DNA of 64,000 nucleotides from Bacillus pumilus (GCA_001938995.1 MKZN01000015.1:1-64000); one strand, 5' to 3'; positions 50,667 to 60,130 are shown, counted from the stretch's first letter. Translations and numbers: made by a program. The notes: generated by a model not told the origin, from the sequence alone.

Positions 50667-50702
50667 CTATGCTCTCCTCTGCTAAGCTCTTATAGGACTC
50701 TC
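50667..50702 (-). promoter_or_regulatory. TRAP binding site over the trpP ribosome binding site
   Basis: On the minus strand GAG-ct-TAG-ca-GAG-ga-GAG-ca-TAG (50689-50667) gives five (G/U)AG triplets spaced exactly 2 nt apart, ending two bases before the ATG; further GAGs lie at 50698-50702. The set covers the Shine-Dalgarno. B. subtilis trpP is translationally repressed by TRAP. Confidence 0.8.
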
Positions 50703-50790
50703 CAATAATATGGCTAATCATTTATTGCAAGAGTCAATAGTTCATATTCTCGTTATTATACCAAATGTAATTGAGGTTAGAAAAGCCTTT

Positions 50791-51870
50791 TTACTCATTT
50801 TCCTGTTGGAACTTTTTCATAAAGTCCACAAGCTTTTGGCAATCTTCTAATGAAACTGCATTGTAAATCGATGCTCTGCATCCACCGACAGAGCGGTGTC
50901 CAGCTAATCCAACCATTTGTTCTTGTTTTGCCTTCTCCACAAAGGATGCTGTCAATGTGTCATCACGTAGGGTGAATGTGACGTTCATATGAGAACGGCT
51001 GTCTGCGCAAGCGTGTCCTTTGTAAAAACCACCACTTTGATCAATCGTATCATAGAGAAGTGCCGCCTTTTGTTCATTGCGGTTTTCGGCTGCTTCTACG
51101 CCACCAGCCTTTTTGACGTGCTCAAGGACGAGAGATAGCATGTAAATCGCAAAAGTGGGTGGTGTGTGATAAAGAGAATTGGCTTTTGCATGTGTCGAAT
51201 ACTTTAATATGCTTGGTGTACCGGCTTTTTCTTTCGCTAATAAACGTTTGTGCGCAATCACAATGGTTATACCAGAAGGACCTAAATTCTTTTGTGCACC
51301 GGCATAAATCAAATCAAACGAAGAAACGTTTATTTTCTTGCTTAAAATATCACTGGACATGTCGGCGATGAGCGGTATGGACGTACTCGGGAACGTTTTC
51401 CACTGAGTGCCGAAAATCGTATTGTTCGATGTGATGTGCAAATACGCACCATTTGTTAAAGCTGCCTCATCCACCTCTGGAATATACGAATAGTTGGCAT
51501 CTTCACTTGAAGCAAAGACAGACGTCTCGCCAAAACCTTTTGCTTCTTTAAGCGCCTTTTCAGACCAAGCACCCGTTTGAATGAAATGAGCGGTCTCGCC
51601 TTCATGTAAGAAGTTCATAGGAATCATGGCAAATTGAAGACTCGCTCCGCCTTGTAAAAAGAGGACCTCATAATCTTCTGGAATGTCCATCAGTTCCACC
51701 AAGAGTGCTTTCGCTTGATTGTGGACATGTTCATATTCACCACTGCGGTGAGAAAGCTCCATCACAGACATTCCAGTTTGTTTAAAATCAACAAGTTCTT
51801 CTTGTGCTTTTTGAAGCACTTCAAGCGGTAGTGCCGCCGGACCAGCATTGAAATTCGTCGTTCGCTTCAT
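50791..51870 (-). CDS. serC: phosphoserine aminotransferase SerC
   Basis: 359-aa PLP enzyme of serine biosynthesis (3-phosphohydroxypyruvate to phosphoserine) that may also serve pyridoxal phosphate synthesis. The PLP lysine is K194 (AGAQKNLGPSG); the N-terminal NFNAGPAALP and the LAGHRSVGGCRAS C-terminal block are typical. The ATG at 51870 has AAGGAGAG 6 nt upstream. It stands alone between trpP and hit. Confidence 0.95.
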   Translation of the reverse strand: MKRTTNFNAGPAALPLEVLQKAQEELVDFKQTGMSVMELSHRSGEYEHVHNQAKALLVELMDIPEDYEVLFLQGGASLQFAMIPMNFLHEGETAHFIQTGAWSEKALKEAKGFGETSVFASSEDANYSYIPEVDEAALTNGAYLHITSNNTIFGTQWKTFPSTSIPLIADMSSDILSKKINVSSFDLIYAGAQKNLGPSGITIVIAHKRLLAKEKAGTPSILKYSTHAKANSLYHTPPTFAIYMLSLVLEHVKKAGGVEAAENRNEQKAALLYDTIDQSGGFYKGHACADSRSHMNVTFTLRDDTLTASFVEKAKQEQMVGLAGHRSVGGCRASIYNAVSLEDCQKLVDFMKKFQQENE

Positions 51871-52018
51871 CACAATCTCTCCTTATTTGTCGCGTTAATG
51901 GATCAAAAGATAAAACCATCCTATCACAAATTTGAGGAATTTGGAGGAAAAATTTGAATCGTCTTAAATATCTTACGACTCGTGTGGAACGAGGGGAATG
52001 ATGTCTTGAAAAGGGAGG

Positions 52019-52051
52019 AAAAAAAGAAGAACCTCATCCTTTAAGATGAGG
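52019..52051 (-). terminator. hit terminator
   Basis: CCTCATC (52032-52038) pairs with GATGAGG (52045-52051), containing the hit stop; a T-rich tract (52019-52031) follows on the minus strand. Confidence 0.7.
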
Positions 52052-52469
52052 TAAGTCGCTTATGGATTCCAGCAGAAATCTCTGTTAAATCCTCTGACGT
52101 ATATTGATCTTGATGTGATTTCCACACAGCTCCAAAACCATCCCCTTTGCCATAACGTGGAATGATGTGCATATGGTAATGGAAAACAGATTGTCCAGCT
52201 TTTTCACCGTTGTTATTGAGAAGGTTTAAGCCGATTGGTTCAAATTCTTGTTTAATCGCTCTAGCAATTCTCGGAATGGCTTGGAAATAATGATCGGACA
52301 CATCTGGTGTCATTTCATAAATGTTTTCTTTATGTACTTTCGGAATTACAAGGGTATGTCCTTTGGTTACTTGACTAATATCAAGAAAAGCGAGCACGTG
52401 CTCATCTTCATATACTTTTGCACATGGAATCTCATCTTGAATGATTTTGCAAAAAATACAGTCGCTCAC
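52041..52469 (-). CDS. hit: HIT-family protein Hit
   Basis: 142-aa histidine-triad nucleotide-binding protein. The triad HYHMHIIPRYG (about 98-108) is complete. The N-terminal CIFCKII cysteine pair suggests a zinc site, as in Hint proteins, which hydrolyse adenosine 5'-phosphoramidates. It matches B. subtilis hit (yhaE), adjacent to ecsA and transcribed away from it. ATG with AAGGAG upstream. Confidence 0.94.
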   Translation of the reverse strand: MSDCIFCKIIQDEIPCAKVYEDEHVLAFLDISQVTKGHTLVIPKVHKENIYEMTPDVSDHYFQAIPRIARAIKQEFEPIGLNLLNNNGEKAGQSVFHYHMHIIPRYGKGDGFGAVWKSHQDQYTSEDLTEISAGIHKRLTSS

Positions 52470-52957
52470 GCCATGTCACTCCTTCTCATTTTTCCTATAT
52501 CGTATCACAAAAAGTAGCAAAAAAGAAAACAGGACAAGCGAACTCCTTTGGTCGCTCATCCTGCTCCTGCAGAAGAAATGTTGATGGTTTCATTCGATAT
52601 GCCTTTTGAATTCTATATTCACTCGAATAAAGAATTCATATGCCTACTATTTCTGCCGTAAACACCTCATTTGACGTTTTGATTTGTCATATACATTTAG
52701 TATAGGACACAAAAATCAGGGAATCAGTGAAGCAAAACAGAAGCTAAGGTTTTAGATGAAAAAACCAACTTGTCATGCGGTTCTTTGCCTTTAACAAACA
52801 CCTCATTTACGTATTGGTCATCATGATCATTTCTTCTACATTCATTATGATAACCAGGTCGCCTATTTTTTATTCATGCCTTGTCGATAGGTAAACATTT
52901 CAAATTGTCATTTGTTTTTGGTACTATAAAGGAAAAAAGAAAGAAAGGAACGAATAC
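52470..52957. other. intergenic region hit / ecsA
   Basis: No ORF or known riboswitch recognised. A 13-mer AAACACCTCATTT occurs twice (52660-52672 and 52797-52809), both after TGCC. A hairpin AGCGA/TCGCT lies near 52538-52557. TATAAAG at 52925 may be the ecsA -10, but its -35 is unclear. Confidence 0.4.
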
Positions 52958-53698
52958 ATGTCCCTTCTAACAGTAAAAGATGTCACGGGTGGATATACGA
53001 AAAACCCCGTTCTGAAAAATATTTCATTTGAATTAGAAAGAAATCAAATTGTTGGCCTCATTGGATTAAATGGAGCGGGGAAAAGTACAACCATTCGTCA
53101 TATCATCGGATTAATGAAGCCGCACAAAGGTGTCATAGAACTGAATGGTCGCACACTTCAAGAAGATCAAGAAGCGTATCGTTCACAATTTACCTTTATA
53201 CCAGAGACACCTGTTTTGTATGAAGAGTTAACATTAAAAGAGCATTTAGAGCTGACCGCAATGGCATATGGTCTCACAAAGGAACAATTAGAAGAACGTT
53301 TGCCATCCTTGCTGAAAGAATTTCGCATGGAGAAGCGCCTGAAATGGTTCCCTGCGCATTTTTCCAAAGGAATGAAGCAGAAAGTCATGATCATGTGTGC
53401 ATTCCTTGTGGAACCAGAACTGTATATCATTGACGAACCGTTTTTAGGGCTAGATCCGCTTGCAATTAATGCCTTATTAGAGCGAATGAATGCTGTGAAG
53501 AACAACGGAGCAAGTGTTCTGATGTCGACGCATATTTTGGCGACAGCTGAACGTTATTGTGATTCCTTTATTATTTTGCACGAAGGAGAAATTAGAGCAA
53601 AAGGAACACTGTCAGAGTTAAGAGAGCAGTTTAACATGAGAGATGCGACACTTGATGATCTTTATTTGGAATTAACAAAGGAAGAAAGCTATGAGTAA
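52958..53698 (+). CDS. ecsA: ABC transporter ATPase EcsA
   Basis: 246-aa ATP-binding subunit. Walker A GLNGAGKST (36-44), signature FSKGMKQK, Walker B LYIIDEPF and H-loop STHILATAE. The Ecs system of B. subtilis affects protein secretion, competence and intramembrane proteolysis by RasP; the transported substrate is thought to be peptide fragments. It overlaps ecsB by 8 bp. ATG with AAAGGAAC upstream. Confidence 0.95.
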   Translation: MSLLTVKDVTGGYTKNPVLKNISFELERNQIVGLIGLNGAGKSTTIRHIIGLMKPHKGVIELNGRTLQEDQEAYRSQFTFIPETPVLYEELTLKEHLELTAMAYGLTKEQLEERLPSLLKEFRMEKRLKWFPAHFSKGMKQKVMIMCAFLVEPELYIIDEPFLGLDPLAINALLERMNAVKNNGASVLMSTHILATAERYCDSFIILHEGEIRAKGTLSELREQFNMRDATLDDLYLELTKEESYE

Positions 53699-54911
53699 AA
53701 CAACGCAAACCATTTGGGCATCTCGATTAGAGGAATACGTACAGGAAACAAGAAAATATTTGAAGTACATGTTCAATGATCATCTTGTCATTGTGCTGAT
53801 TTTTTTCCTTGCAGGCGGGGCAAGCTGGTATAGCCAGTGGCTAAAGAACATTCCATCTCAGTTTCCGTCATTTTGGGTGATGGCGGTTGTTTTCTCTTTT
53901 ATTTTGACAAGCTCCTATGTGAGAACGTTGATTAAAGAGGCAGACTTGGTGTTTTTGCTTCCTCTTGAAGGGAAGATGGAGCCGTATTTAAAAAGGGCAT
54001 TCAATTTTAGTTTTATTTCTCAATTGTTTCCTTTGATTGCCGCCTCCATTATTGCACTTCCTCTTTATTCGGCTGTGAGCTCAGGAGATCTTATGCTTTA
54101 TGTGCTGATTTTTGCGCAAATGATTCTAATAAAGGCCTTGAATACAGCGATTCAGTGGAGGATCACTTATTTTCAAGGAAAACACGTCAGAAGGCTTGAT
54201 GTAGCTCTTCGTTTTATATTGAATACGCTTCTTGTTTTAAGCGTACTAAAGGCAGCTTATGTGTTTGCAATCGTTCTTTATATCCTATATGCCATCTATC
54301 TGATTTATTTAACAAATGCTGTCAAAAAGCAGCCGTTTCAATGGGAACTACATATTACAGATGAACTAAAGCGGAAACAACGCTTTTATCGTTTGGCGAA
54401 TTTATTTACCGATGTGCCCCATTTAAAGAAACAAGTGAAAAGAAGAGTGTATATGGATTGGCTCTTGCAGTTTGTTCCTTATGAACAGCGCAACACATTT
54501 TCCTATATGTATGTGAGGGCATTTTTACGTTCAAATGACTATTTTGGTCTCGTATTAAGATTAACGGTGGTGTTTGTGCTTATCATTTTGTACACAGGTG
54601 CAACAGAATGGATCGGTGCTTTACTTGTGTTATTCACAGTGTTTATTACAGGCGTACAGCTCGTACCGCTAACGAAGCACTTTGCTCATCTTTCCTTACA
54701 GGCACTTTATCCAGTTTCTCAAAAAGAAAAGAATCGAAGCTTTTTTGTTCTTGTACGAAATGTGCTCATCATCCAGTCGATTCTACTTAGCTGCGCTTTG
54801 TTGCCAGCAGGTGGATGGACAGGAAGTGGGCTTGCGCTTCTTCTTTCGTTGGCATTTGTGCTCGTCCTTTTCAAACCATATGTACAAAGTCGATTAAAAA
54901 AGATGAGATAA
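53691..54911 (+). CDS. ecsB: ABC transporter permease EcsB
   Basis: 406-aa membrane protein with about 10 hydrophobic segments, the permease of the Ecs exporter. No enzymatic motif. Its start is inside ecsA and it is followed after 12 bp by ecsC, making an operon. Length is as in B. subtilis EcsB (about 408). High basic content in the cytoplasmic loops fits the family. Confidence 0.94.
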   Translation: MSKTTQTIWASRLEEYVQETRKYLKYMFNDHLVIVLIFFLAGGASWYSQWLKNIPSQFPSFWVMAVVFSFILTSSYVRTLIKEADLVFLLPLEGKMEPYLKRAFNFSFISQLFPLIAASIIALPLYSAVSSGDLMLYVLIFAQMILIKALNTAIQWRITYFQGKHVRRLDVALRFILNTLLVLSVLKAAYVFAIVLYILYAIYLIYLTNAVKKQPFQWELHITDELKRKQRFYRLANLFTDVPHLKKQVKRRVYMDWLLQFVPYEQRNTFSYMYVRAFLRSNDYFGLVLRLTVVFVLIILYTGATEWIGALLVLFTVFITGVQLVPLTKHFAHLSLQALYPVSQKEKNRSFFVLVRNVLIIQSILLSCALLPAGGWTGSGLALLLSLAFVLVLFKPYVQSRLKKMR

Positions 54912-54923
54912 AGGAGGGGCCGG

Positions 54924-55631
54924 ATGAATGCAGCTGAACGGCAGTTGTATGAAGAAGCCATTCTTTTCCGAACAAGGTTTTTAAGAAAACCTTCAAAATT
55001 AGAGCGATTTTCAAAAGGAGTTCAGCAGCAAGTAAATCGCCGAATTCCCGCTAAGTTCCACGAAGTCATCACAAGTGCGATGAGAACAATGGTTGAATCT
55101 ACCGTATCAGGTACACATTTCACTTCATTTTCGGTCATTGATGAGCAATTATCCATTACTGAGCGTAATGAGCTGGCAAAGGATAAGGTGAAGTATTATC
55201 AAAAAACGGCTGCGATCGAAGGAATAGGAACGGGGGCAGGCGGGTTAATACTTGGAATGGCGGACTTCCCGCTTCTATTGAGTATTAAAATGAAATGTCT
55301 TTATGAATTGGCGTGTATTTATGGTTTTGACTTGTCTCAAAAAGAAGAAAGACTCTTTTTGCTTTGTATCTTTCAACTTGCCTTTTCAAGTAGCAAACAC
55401 CGTCAAAAAATGATGAAGGTCATAGACGAGTGGGAAACGAGCCGAGAAGAAATGGATTGGTATAGCTTCCAGCAGGAGTATCGTGATTATATCGATCTTG
55501 TGAAGCTGTTTCAATTGATGCCTGTAGTAGGCGCTGCCGTCGGTGGGGTGGCAAATCACCAGCTGACTGGACAGCTCGGAGAAGTCGCACGTCATGTATT
55601 TCACTTAAGACGATTTAAACATATGAATTGA
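54924..55631 (+). CDS. ecsC: EcsC-family protein
   Basis: 235-aa protein with a Gly-rich, hydrophobic centre (IEGIGTGAGGLILGMADFPLLL, about 92-113) and mixed helical flanks, the hallmark of the EcsC family. It probably associates with membrane; biochemical function is unknown. ATG follows AGGAGGGGCCGG. Last gene of the ecsABC operon, ended by a terminator shared with convergent yhaA. Confidence 0.93.
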   Translation: MNAAERQLYEEAILFRTRFLRKPSKLERFSKGVQQQVNRRIPAKFHEVITSAMRTMVESTVSGTHFTSFSVIDEQLSITERNELAKDKVKYYQKTAAIEGIGTGAGGLILGMADFPLLLSIKMKCLYELACIYGFDLSQKEERLFLLCIFQLAFSSSKHRQKMMKVIDEWETSREEMDWYSFQQEYRDYIDLVKLFQLMPVVGAAVGGVANHQLTGQLGEVARHVFHLRRFKHMN

Positions 55632-55658
55632 AAAAGCCGCTGACGATCAGCGGCTTTT
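55632..55658. terminator. bidirectional terminator ecsC / yhaA
   Basis: AAAAGCCGCTGA (55632-55643) pairs with TCAGCGGCTTTT (55647-55658), CGA loop, overlapping the yhaA stop. Confidence 0.85.
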
Positions 55659-56847
55659 ATGATTCATCGTAGGAAAGGACGGCATGAGCCAGTACTTTCG
55701 CTGCAATCGGCATGGCTTTTTCATTGATATCGAATTTGGGATGATGATGTGGGTACACCTCGTGACTATTTTCTGGCATGGCCCCTGTGTAAAAGAATGT
55801 ACCAGGCACATGCTGTAAGTAGTAAGCGAAATCTTCTCCACCCATTTGGGTTGCCGCTTCTTTTACCTCTAGGACGCCCTCTGTTTGTTTCGCAATTTCA
55901 GCAATATATTCTGTTGGTTTCGGGTGATTTTTGACAGCAGGATAACCTCTGACATATTCATATGTGTAGGAGGCATCGTGCATGTGACACACACCTTTTA
56001 TCACCTGTTCAATTTCATGTTCAATGATTTGTCTTGCGTTTTCTTCAAACGATCGTGCAGTCCCGGTTAAAACTGCTGAGTCTGCAATCACATTAAAGGC
56101 ATTCTCGGCAACAAAACCGCCAACTGACACGACCGCAGAATCAATTGGATTGACTTTGCGTGACACAACCTGTTGGAGGTTTGCGACAATCTGAGAGCCG
56201 ATTAACACAGCGTCTTTCGTCAGATGAGGCTGAGCGCCGTGTCCGCCTTTTCCTTGAATCTGAATGGAGAAGCGGTCGGCGGCTGCCATGAAGTTTCCGT
56301 TTTTATAAAGGACGGTGCCACATGGCTCTGATGACCAAAGGTGAGTGCCGAAAATGACATCAACCCCGTCTAAACATCCGTCTTCAATCATCGGCTTTGC
56401 CCCGCCTGGCGCATACTCTTCAGCGTGCTGATGGATAAGGACGATTTTTCCTTTCAACAGATCCCGATGCTCATGTAATATTTTCGCTAAAACAAGAAGG
56501 GTTGCTGTGTGTCCATCATGCCCGCATGCGTGCATCACACCTGCTTTTGTTGAACGATAGGGAACATCCTTCTCATCATGAATAGGAAGGGCGTCAAAAT
56601 CCGCTCTTAGGGCAATTGCCGGTCCTGGTGCGGCGCCTTCGATAAAGGCTAGCACGCCATGACCGCCAACATGAGTACGTATAGGAATATGTAATGATTG
56701 ATAGTAATTTGCAATGAAAGCGGCTGTCTCTACTTCCTGAAAAGAAAGTTCTGGATTCATATGGAGATGGCGTCTAATTTCAACCATTTCCTCATATTGT
56801 TCATCAAGACGTTCATTGATCCTTTTTTGTAAAGTGGATAATGTCAT
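55657..56847 (-). CDS. yhaA: M20-family amidohydrolase YhaA
   Basis: 396-aa metal-dependent amidohydrolase (M20D type, like N-acyl-amino-acid deacylases). Blocks visible: RRHLHMNPELSFQE, MHACGHDGHTA (metal ligands), HQHAEEYAPGG (catalytic Glu) and the dimerisation domain GKGGHGAQPHL. It probably removes N-acyl groups from amino acids or catalyses indole-acetyl-like amide cleavage; no substrate evidence here. ATG at 56847 has AAGGAGG at 11 nt; an upstream ATG (56868) overlaps that site. Confidence 0.92.
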   Translation of the reverse strand: MTLSTLQKRINERLDEQYEEMVEIRRHLHMNPELSFQEVETAAFIANYYQSLHIPIRTHVGGHGVLAFIEGAAPGPAIALRADFDALPIHDEKDVPYRSTKAGVMHACGHDGHTATLLVLAKILHEHRDLLKGKIVLIHQHAEEYAPGGAKPMIEDGCLDGVDVIFGTHLWSSEPCGTVLYKNGNFMAAADRFSIQIQGKGGHGAQPHLTKDAVLIGSQIVANLQQVVSRKVNPIDSAVVSVGGFVAENAFNVIADSAVLTGTARSFEENARQIIEHEIEQVIKGVCHMHDASYTYEYVRGYPAVKNHPKPTEYIAEIAKQTEGVLEVKEAATQMGGEDFAYYLQHVPGTFFYTGAMPENSHEVYPHHHPKFDINEKAMPIAAKVLAHAVLSYDES

Positions 56848-56997
56848 TGATTTGAAAACCTCCTTCATCTCTTTTCCTGATTGTATGGGAATTATTAGAA
56901 TCTTTCAACAGAAGGAGATCACAAGATTCACCTTACAAGGACATTTTTTCGCAAGATTAAAGGTGATGATGAAACAGGGAAAAGGGGGAATGGGCGC

Positions 56998-57276
56998 TTG
57001 GGAAGCTGTCCAAATTGTTATAAAACATTTTCTTTCATCGAAAAGTTTCACTTATCTCATACGAGAATGATGATGTGTCCAAGCTGTAAGCACCAAATCA
57101 CAGAGACGTTTGTCTCAAAGTTCATTTTTTTCATGATCTGCTTGATTCCGCTTCTAGTGATCCTTATTCAGTTGAAAGGAACTTCGCCGATAGTTAAGTG
57201 GCCCATCTTATTAGCGTGGATCATGCTGAATTTTTATGTGCTACAGCCGTTGATACATCGGTACGAGATGAAATGA
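56998..57276 (+). CDS. yhgB: CxxC-20-CxxC membrane protein YhgB
   Basis: 92-aa protein with a small zinc-ribbon-like head (C4-x2-C7 and C27-x2-C30, exactly the 20-residue gap of the cxxc_20_cxxc family) followed by two membrane helices (about 42-60 and 66-83). TTG at 56998 is 8 nt after AGGGGGA; an overlapping frame lacks the cysteines. It corresponds in place to B. subtilis yhgB. Function unknown. Confidence 0.8.
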   Translation: MGSCPNCYKTFSFIEKFHLSHTRMMMCPSCKHQITETFVSKFIFFMICLIPLLVILIQLKGTSPIVKWPILLAWIMLNFYVLQPLIHRYEMK

Positions 57277-57284
57277 ATTGGTTA

Positions 57285-57312
57285 AAAAAGAGCCCATCTA
57301 CTGGGCTTTTTT
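57285..57312 (+). terminator. yhgB terminator
   Basis: AAAAAAGAGCCCA / TGGGCTTTTTT (core 57291-57296 with 57302-57307), T-run after. Confidence 0.8.
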
Positions 57313-57316
57313 GAAT

Positions 57317-57344
57317 GAAAAAGAAGTGCTAAAAGCTGCACTTC
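57317..57344 (-). terminator. hmoB terminator
   Basis: GAAGTGC (57323-57329) pairs with GCACTTC (57338-57344); TTTTT follows on the minus strand. Confidence 0.75.
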
Positions 57345-57345
57345 C

Positions 57346-57831
57346 TTAATTGTCTGTGACGGCATGATAAGAGGTGAGGTAGGCAGGACGAGAGAAAATA
57401 GAGCCTGTATCTTCGTTTGGCTGAAAAAAAGCTTCGGATTCTTCAAAGTCTTGAAACGAGTCTTCCGATTCCCAAAGCGTTAATATAAGATAGACTCCTT
57501 CATCTTTCTTCGGTCTTAAAACACGAATGGCCCGAAAACCGGGTTGGTGTTCAGAGATGTTTGTTTTATTTTGAAGGGTGGATTCAAACAGTGGTCTGCT
57601 TTCAAGCTTAACGGGAATATGATTCAAGGTGACGAAGCCAGATTGGACGAGCTCCCCTTTGGCATCAATCACATCATATGCGTGAGGGGCTTTGAACACA
57701 GTCTCTCCCTCTGTTTCATGAAACAGAGTCGCTTGATCTTGACCGACCATATAGAGGATTTTTTCTAGGTGATGGTGTTTTGCGATTTTTTGCAAAAAGT
57801 CTTCTGTTCCATATGTGATATAGACATTCAT
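57346..57831 (-). CDS. hmoB: haem-degrading monooxygenase HmoB
   Basis: 161-aa protein with a C-terminal ABM (antibiotic biosynthesis monooxygenase) ferredoxin-like domain (about 90-155: GFRAIRVLRPKKDEGVYLILTLWESEDSFQDF) and an N-terminal extension, as in HmoB (yhgC) of B. subtilis, which degrades haem and releases iron. A His/Asn haem-contact region is not certain. ATG with AGGAGGCGG upstream. It is divergent from pbpF; an inverted repeat AAAGAAT/ATTCTTT lies between. Confidence 0.9.
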   Translation of the reverse strand: MNVYITYGTEDFLQKIAKHHHLEKILYMVGQDQATLFHETEGETVFKAPHAYDVIDAKGELVQSGFVTLNHIPVKLESRPLFESTLQNKTNISEHQPGFRAIRVLRPKKDEGVYLILTLWESEDSFQDFEESEAFFQPNEDTGSIFSRPAYLTSYHAVTDN

Positions 57832-57900
57832 CTAAACCGCCTCCTGCTTGCTAGTATAACAAAAGAATGATATATAATTCTTTGGTAGTCAATCCATAAA

Positions 57901-57930
57901 ACATATTATGAAGCAATATATCCCATACTA
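57901..57930 (+). promoter_or_regulatory. candidate SigG promoter of pbpF
   Basis: ACATA (57901-57905) and CATACTA (57924-57930), 18-bp apart, fit the SigG pattern with an exact -10. pbpF is a forespore SigG gene in B. subtilis. Confidence 0.55.
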
Positions 57931-57958
57931 TCCGTATAAAGGAATGAGGTGACCTAAT

Positions 57959-60094
57959 TTGAAAAAAAAGAAGATAATCATTCCATTAGTCATTGCAGGA
58001 AGTACACTCATGCTTTCTTTTATTGGCTATCTGACCATTTTATTTTTAGGAGATTATGTCATTGATGAGAAGAAGCTCGTTTTTCATGCTTCATCAAAAA
58101 TCATTGATCAGAATGGAAAAGAACTCACCAGTATGTATACAGAAAATCGAGATCCTGTGTCATTGAAAGAAGTCCCTGATAAAGTTGCAAAAGCCTTTGT
58201 AGCTGTCGAAGACAAGCGGTTTTATGAGCATCACGGAATCGATGCTCAATCTATCGCGAGGGCGATTTATCGAGATATATTAGCAGGAGGAAAAGTAGAG
58301 GGCGGCAGTACCATCACTCAGCAGCTTGCTAAAAACATTTTTCTCACAAATGATAAAACCTTTCTGCGAAAAACAAAAGAAATCATCATTGCGATTAATT
58401 TAGAAAAAGATTATTCAAAAGATAAACTACTTGAAATGTACTTAAATCAGCTCTATTTCGGTCATGGAGTTTACGGAATTCAGGCAGCAGCAAACTATTA
58501 TTTCAATAAAGATGTTAAAGATCTGACGGTCAGCGAAGGAGCTACGCTTGCCGCTATGCCAAAAGCACCTTCTACATACTCGCCTGTTTTACACCCTGAT
58601 AAAAATAAACAAAGACGAGATACGATCCTGAATTTAATGAACGAACAAGGGTATTTGTCATCTACAGAAACAGTAGAAGCGAAAGGCAGGACACTTGGTA
58701 TTCATTTGAAAAAGAAATCAGACACACCATGGGTAGATAGCTATGTGGATCTCATCATTAAAGAAGCAGAATCAGAGTATGCTATTTCACATGAACAATT
58801 GCTTCAAGGCGGCTACACAATCACTGTACCGATTGATATGAATTTGCAAAAAGTAGCCTATGATGCGATGAAAAACAATCGTTATTTCCCGGGAAAAAGC
58901 GGTTCGCCAGAAGGTAGTGCCGTGTTTATTGATAATGAAACAGGTGGAGTGAAGGCGGCCATCGGTGGACGACAATATCAGTCAAGAGGATACAACAGGG
59001 TAACCGCTGTGAGACAGCCAGGTTCCGTTTTTAAGCCGATTGCAGTTTATGGTCCGGCATTGCAAGAGAAAAAATTTGAGCCCTATTCCCTCCTTGAAGA
59101 CAAAGAAACAAATTATGATGGCTATTCACCAAAGAATTACGATGGACAGTACGAAGGAGAAGTAACAATGGTTGATGCGCTGATGAAAAGTAAGAATACG
59201 GCTGCTGTATGGACGCTCAAACAGCTTGGCATCGACACGTCAAAATCGTATGTAGAGAAAATGGGGATGGATATTTCTGATCAAGGATTTGCGATCGCAC
59301 TTGGCGGCCTAGAAAAGGGTGTTTCACCTTTGCAGGTAGCTGGAGCGTTTCATACATTTGCAAATGAGGGAGTATACAAAAAAACATACTTCATTCAGAA
59401 AATCACAAATGATGAAGGCGAAACGGTTGAAAAGAATCAAAACAAACAAGAGCGTGTATTTAGTGTGCAAAATGCATGGAATATGACAAGAATGCTTCAG
59501 CAAGTCGTCAAAGGTGGAACTGCTCAGAGCGGTTCATATGCTGGAGACTTAGCAGGTAAAACAGGAACTACAACCTATCCAGGTGTGAAAGGGGCCACAA
59601 AAGACGCTTGGTTTGCTGGATATACTCCTAGTACAACTGGCGCAATCTGGATGGGGTATGATAAAACCGATCATAGCCACTATTTAACAGGAGGCAGTCA
59701 GTATCCCGTACAATTGTTCAAAGATATTTTAACCACAGCCCAGGTGACCAACGAAACCTTTGAGAAGCCAGAAGGAATTCTAGAACTACAATCACCTATC
59801 CGTTTAGAAGGGCTATCAGGTTTTGAAGCTCGCTATGTGTTTAAAATCAAAGGATTGTTTACATTAGAGCTGTCTTGGAATGAGCAGGAGGATAAACGGA
59901 TAGAATATCGCATCTACGAAAAGCGAAACGGAAGCGAAACGATGATTGACACAATAACAGGCACAAACAGTTACTCAATGCCGTATGCCAATGTGTTTTC
60001 AAATGCGGAATATCGGATCGTCCCGTACAATACCCAGACGAAAGAAGAAGGTGAAGGCAGTACTTATGTCAAGCCAGAGACTTTTGGACGTTAA
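57959..60094 (+). CDS. pbpF: class A penicillin-binding protein PbpF (PBP2c)
   Basis: 711-aa bifunctional murein synthase. N-terminal anchor (about 8-32); glycosyltransferase GT51 domain (about 55-235) with AVEDKRFYEHHG and EGGSTITQQLAKN; transpeptidase (about 300-590) with the SxxK serine in RQPGSVFKP, SKN motif, and KTGTT. A C-terminal extension (about 610-711) resembles a fibronectin-type domain. TTG start (57959) with GAGGTGA upstream. In B. subtilis PbpF acts in forespore wall synthesis. Confidence 0.94.
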   Translation: MKKKKIIIPLVIAGSTLMLSFIGYLTILFLGDYVIDEKKLVFHASSKIIDQNGKELTSMYTENRDPVSLKEVPDKVAKAFVAVEDKRFYEHHGIDAQSIARAIYRDILAGGKVEGGSTITQQLAKNIFLTNDKTFLRKTKEIIIAINLEKDYSKDKLLEMYLNQLYFGHGVYGIQAAANYYFNKDVKDLTVSEGATLAAMPKAPSTYSPVLHPDKNKQRRDTILNLMNEQGYLSSTETVEAKGRTLGIHLKKKSDTPWVDSYVDLIIKEAESEYAISHEQLLQGGYTITVPIDMNLQKVAYDAMKNNRYFPGKSGSPEGSAVFIDNETGGVKAAIGGRQYQSRGYNRVTAVRQPGSVFKPIAVYGPALQEKKFEPYSLLEDKETNYDGYSPKNYDGQYEGEVTMVDALMKSKNTAAVWTLKQLGIDTSKSYVEKMGMDISDQGFAIALGGLEKGVSPLQVAGAFHTFANEGVYKKTYFIQKITNDEGETVEKNQNKQERVFSVQNAWNMTRMLQQVVKGGTAQSGSYAGDLAGKTGTTTYPGVKGATKDAWFAGYTPSTTGAIWMGYDKTDHSHYLTGGSQYPVQLFKDILTTAQVTNETFEKPEGILELQSPIRLEGLSGFEARYVFKIKGLFTLELSWNEQEDKRIEYRIYEKRNGSETMIDTITGTNSYSMPYANVFSNAEYRIVPYNTQTKEEGEGSTYVKPETFGR

Positions 60095-60130
60095 TATTCG
60101 GCGAATTTTTGAACATTGAGCCGCTTTAGT

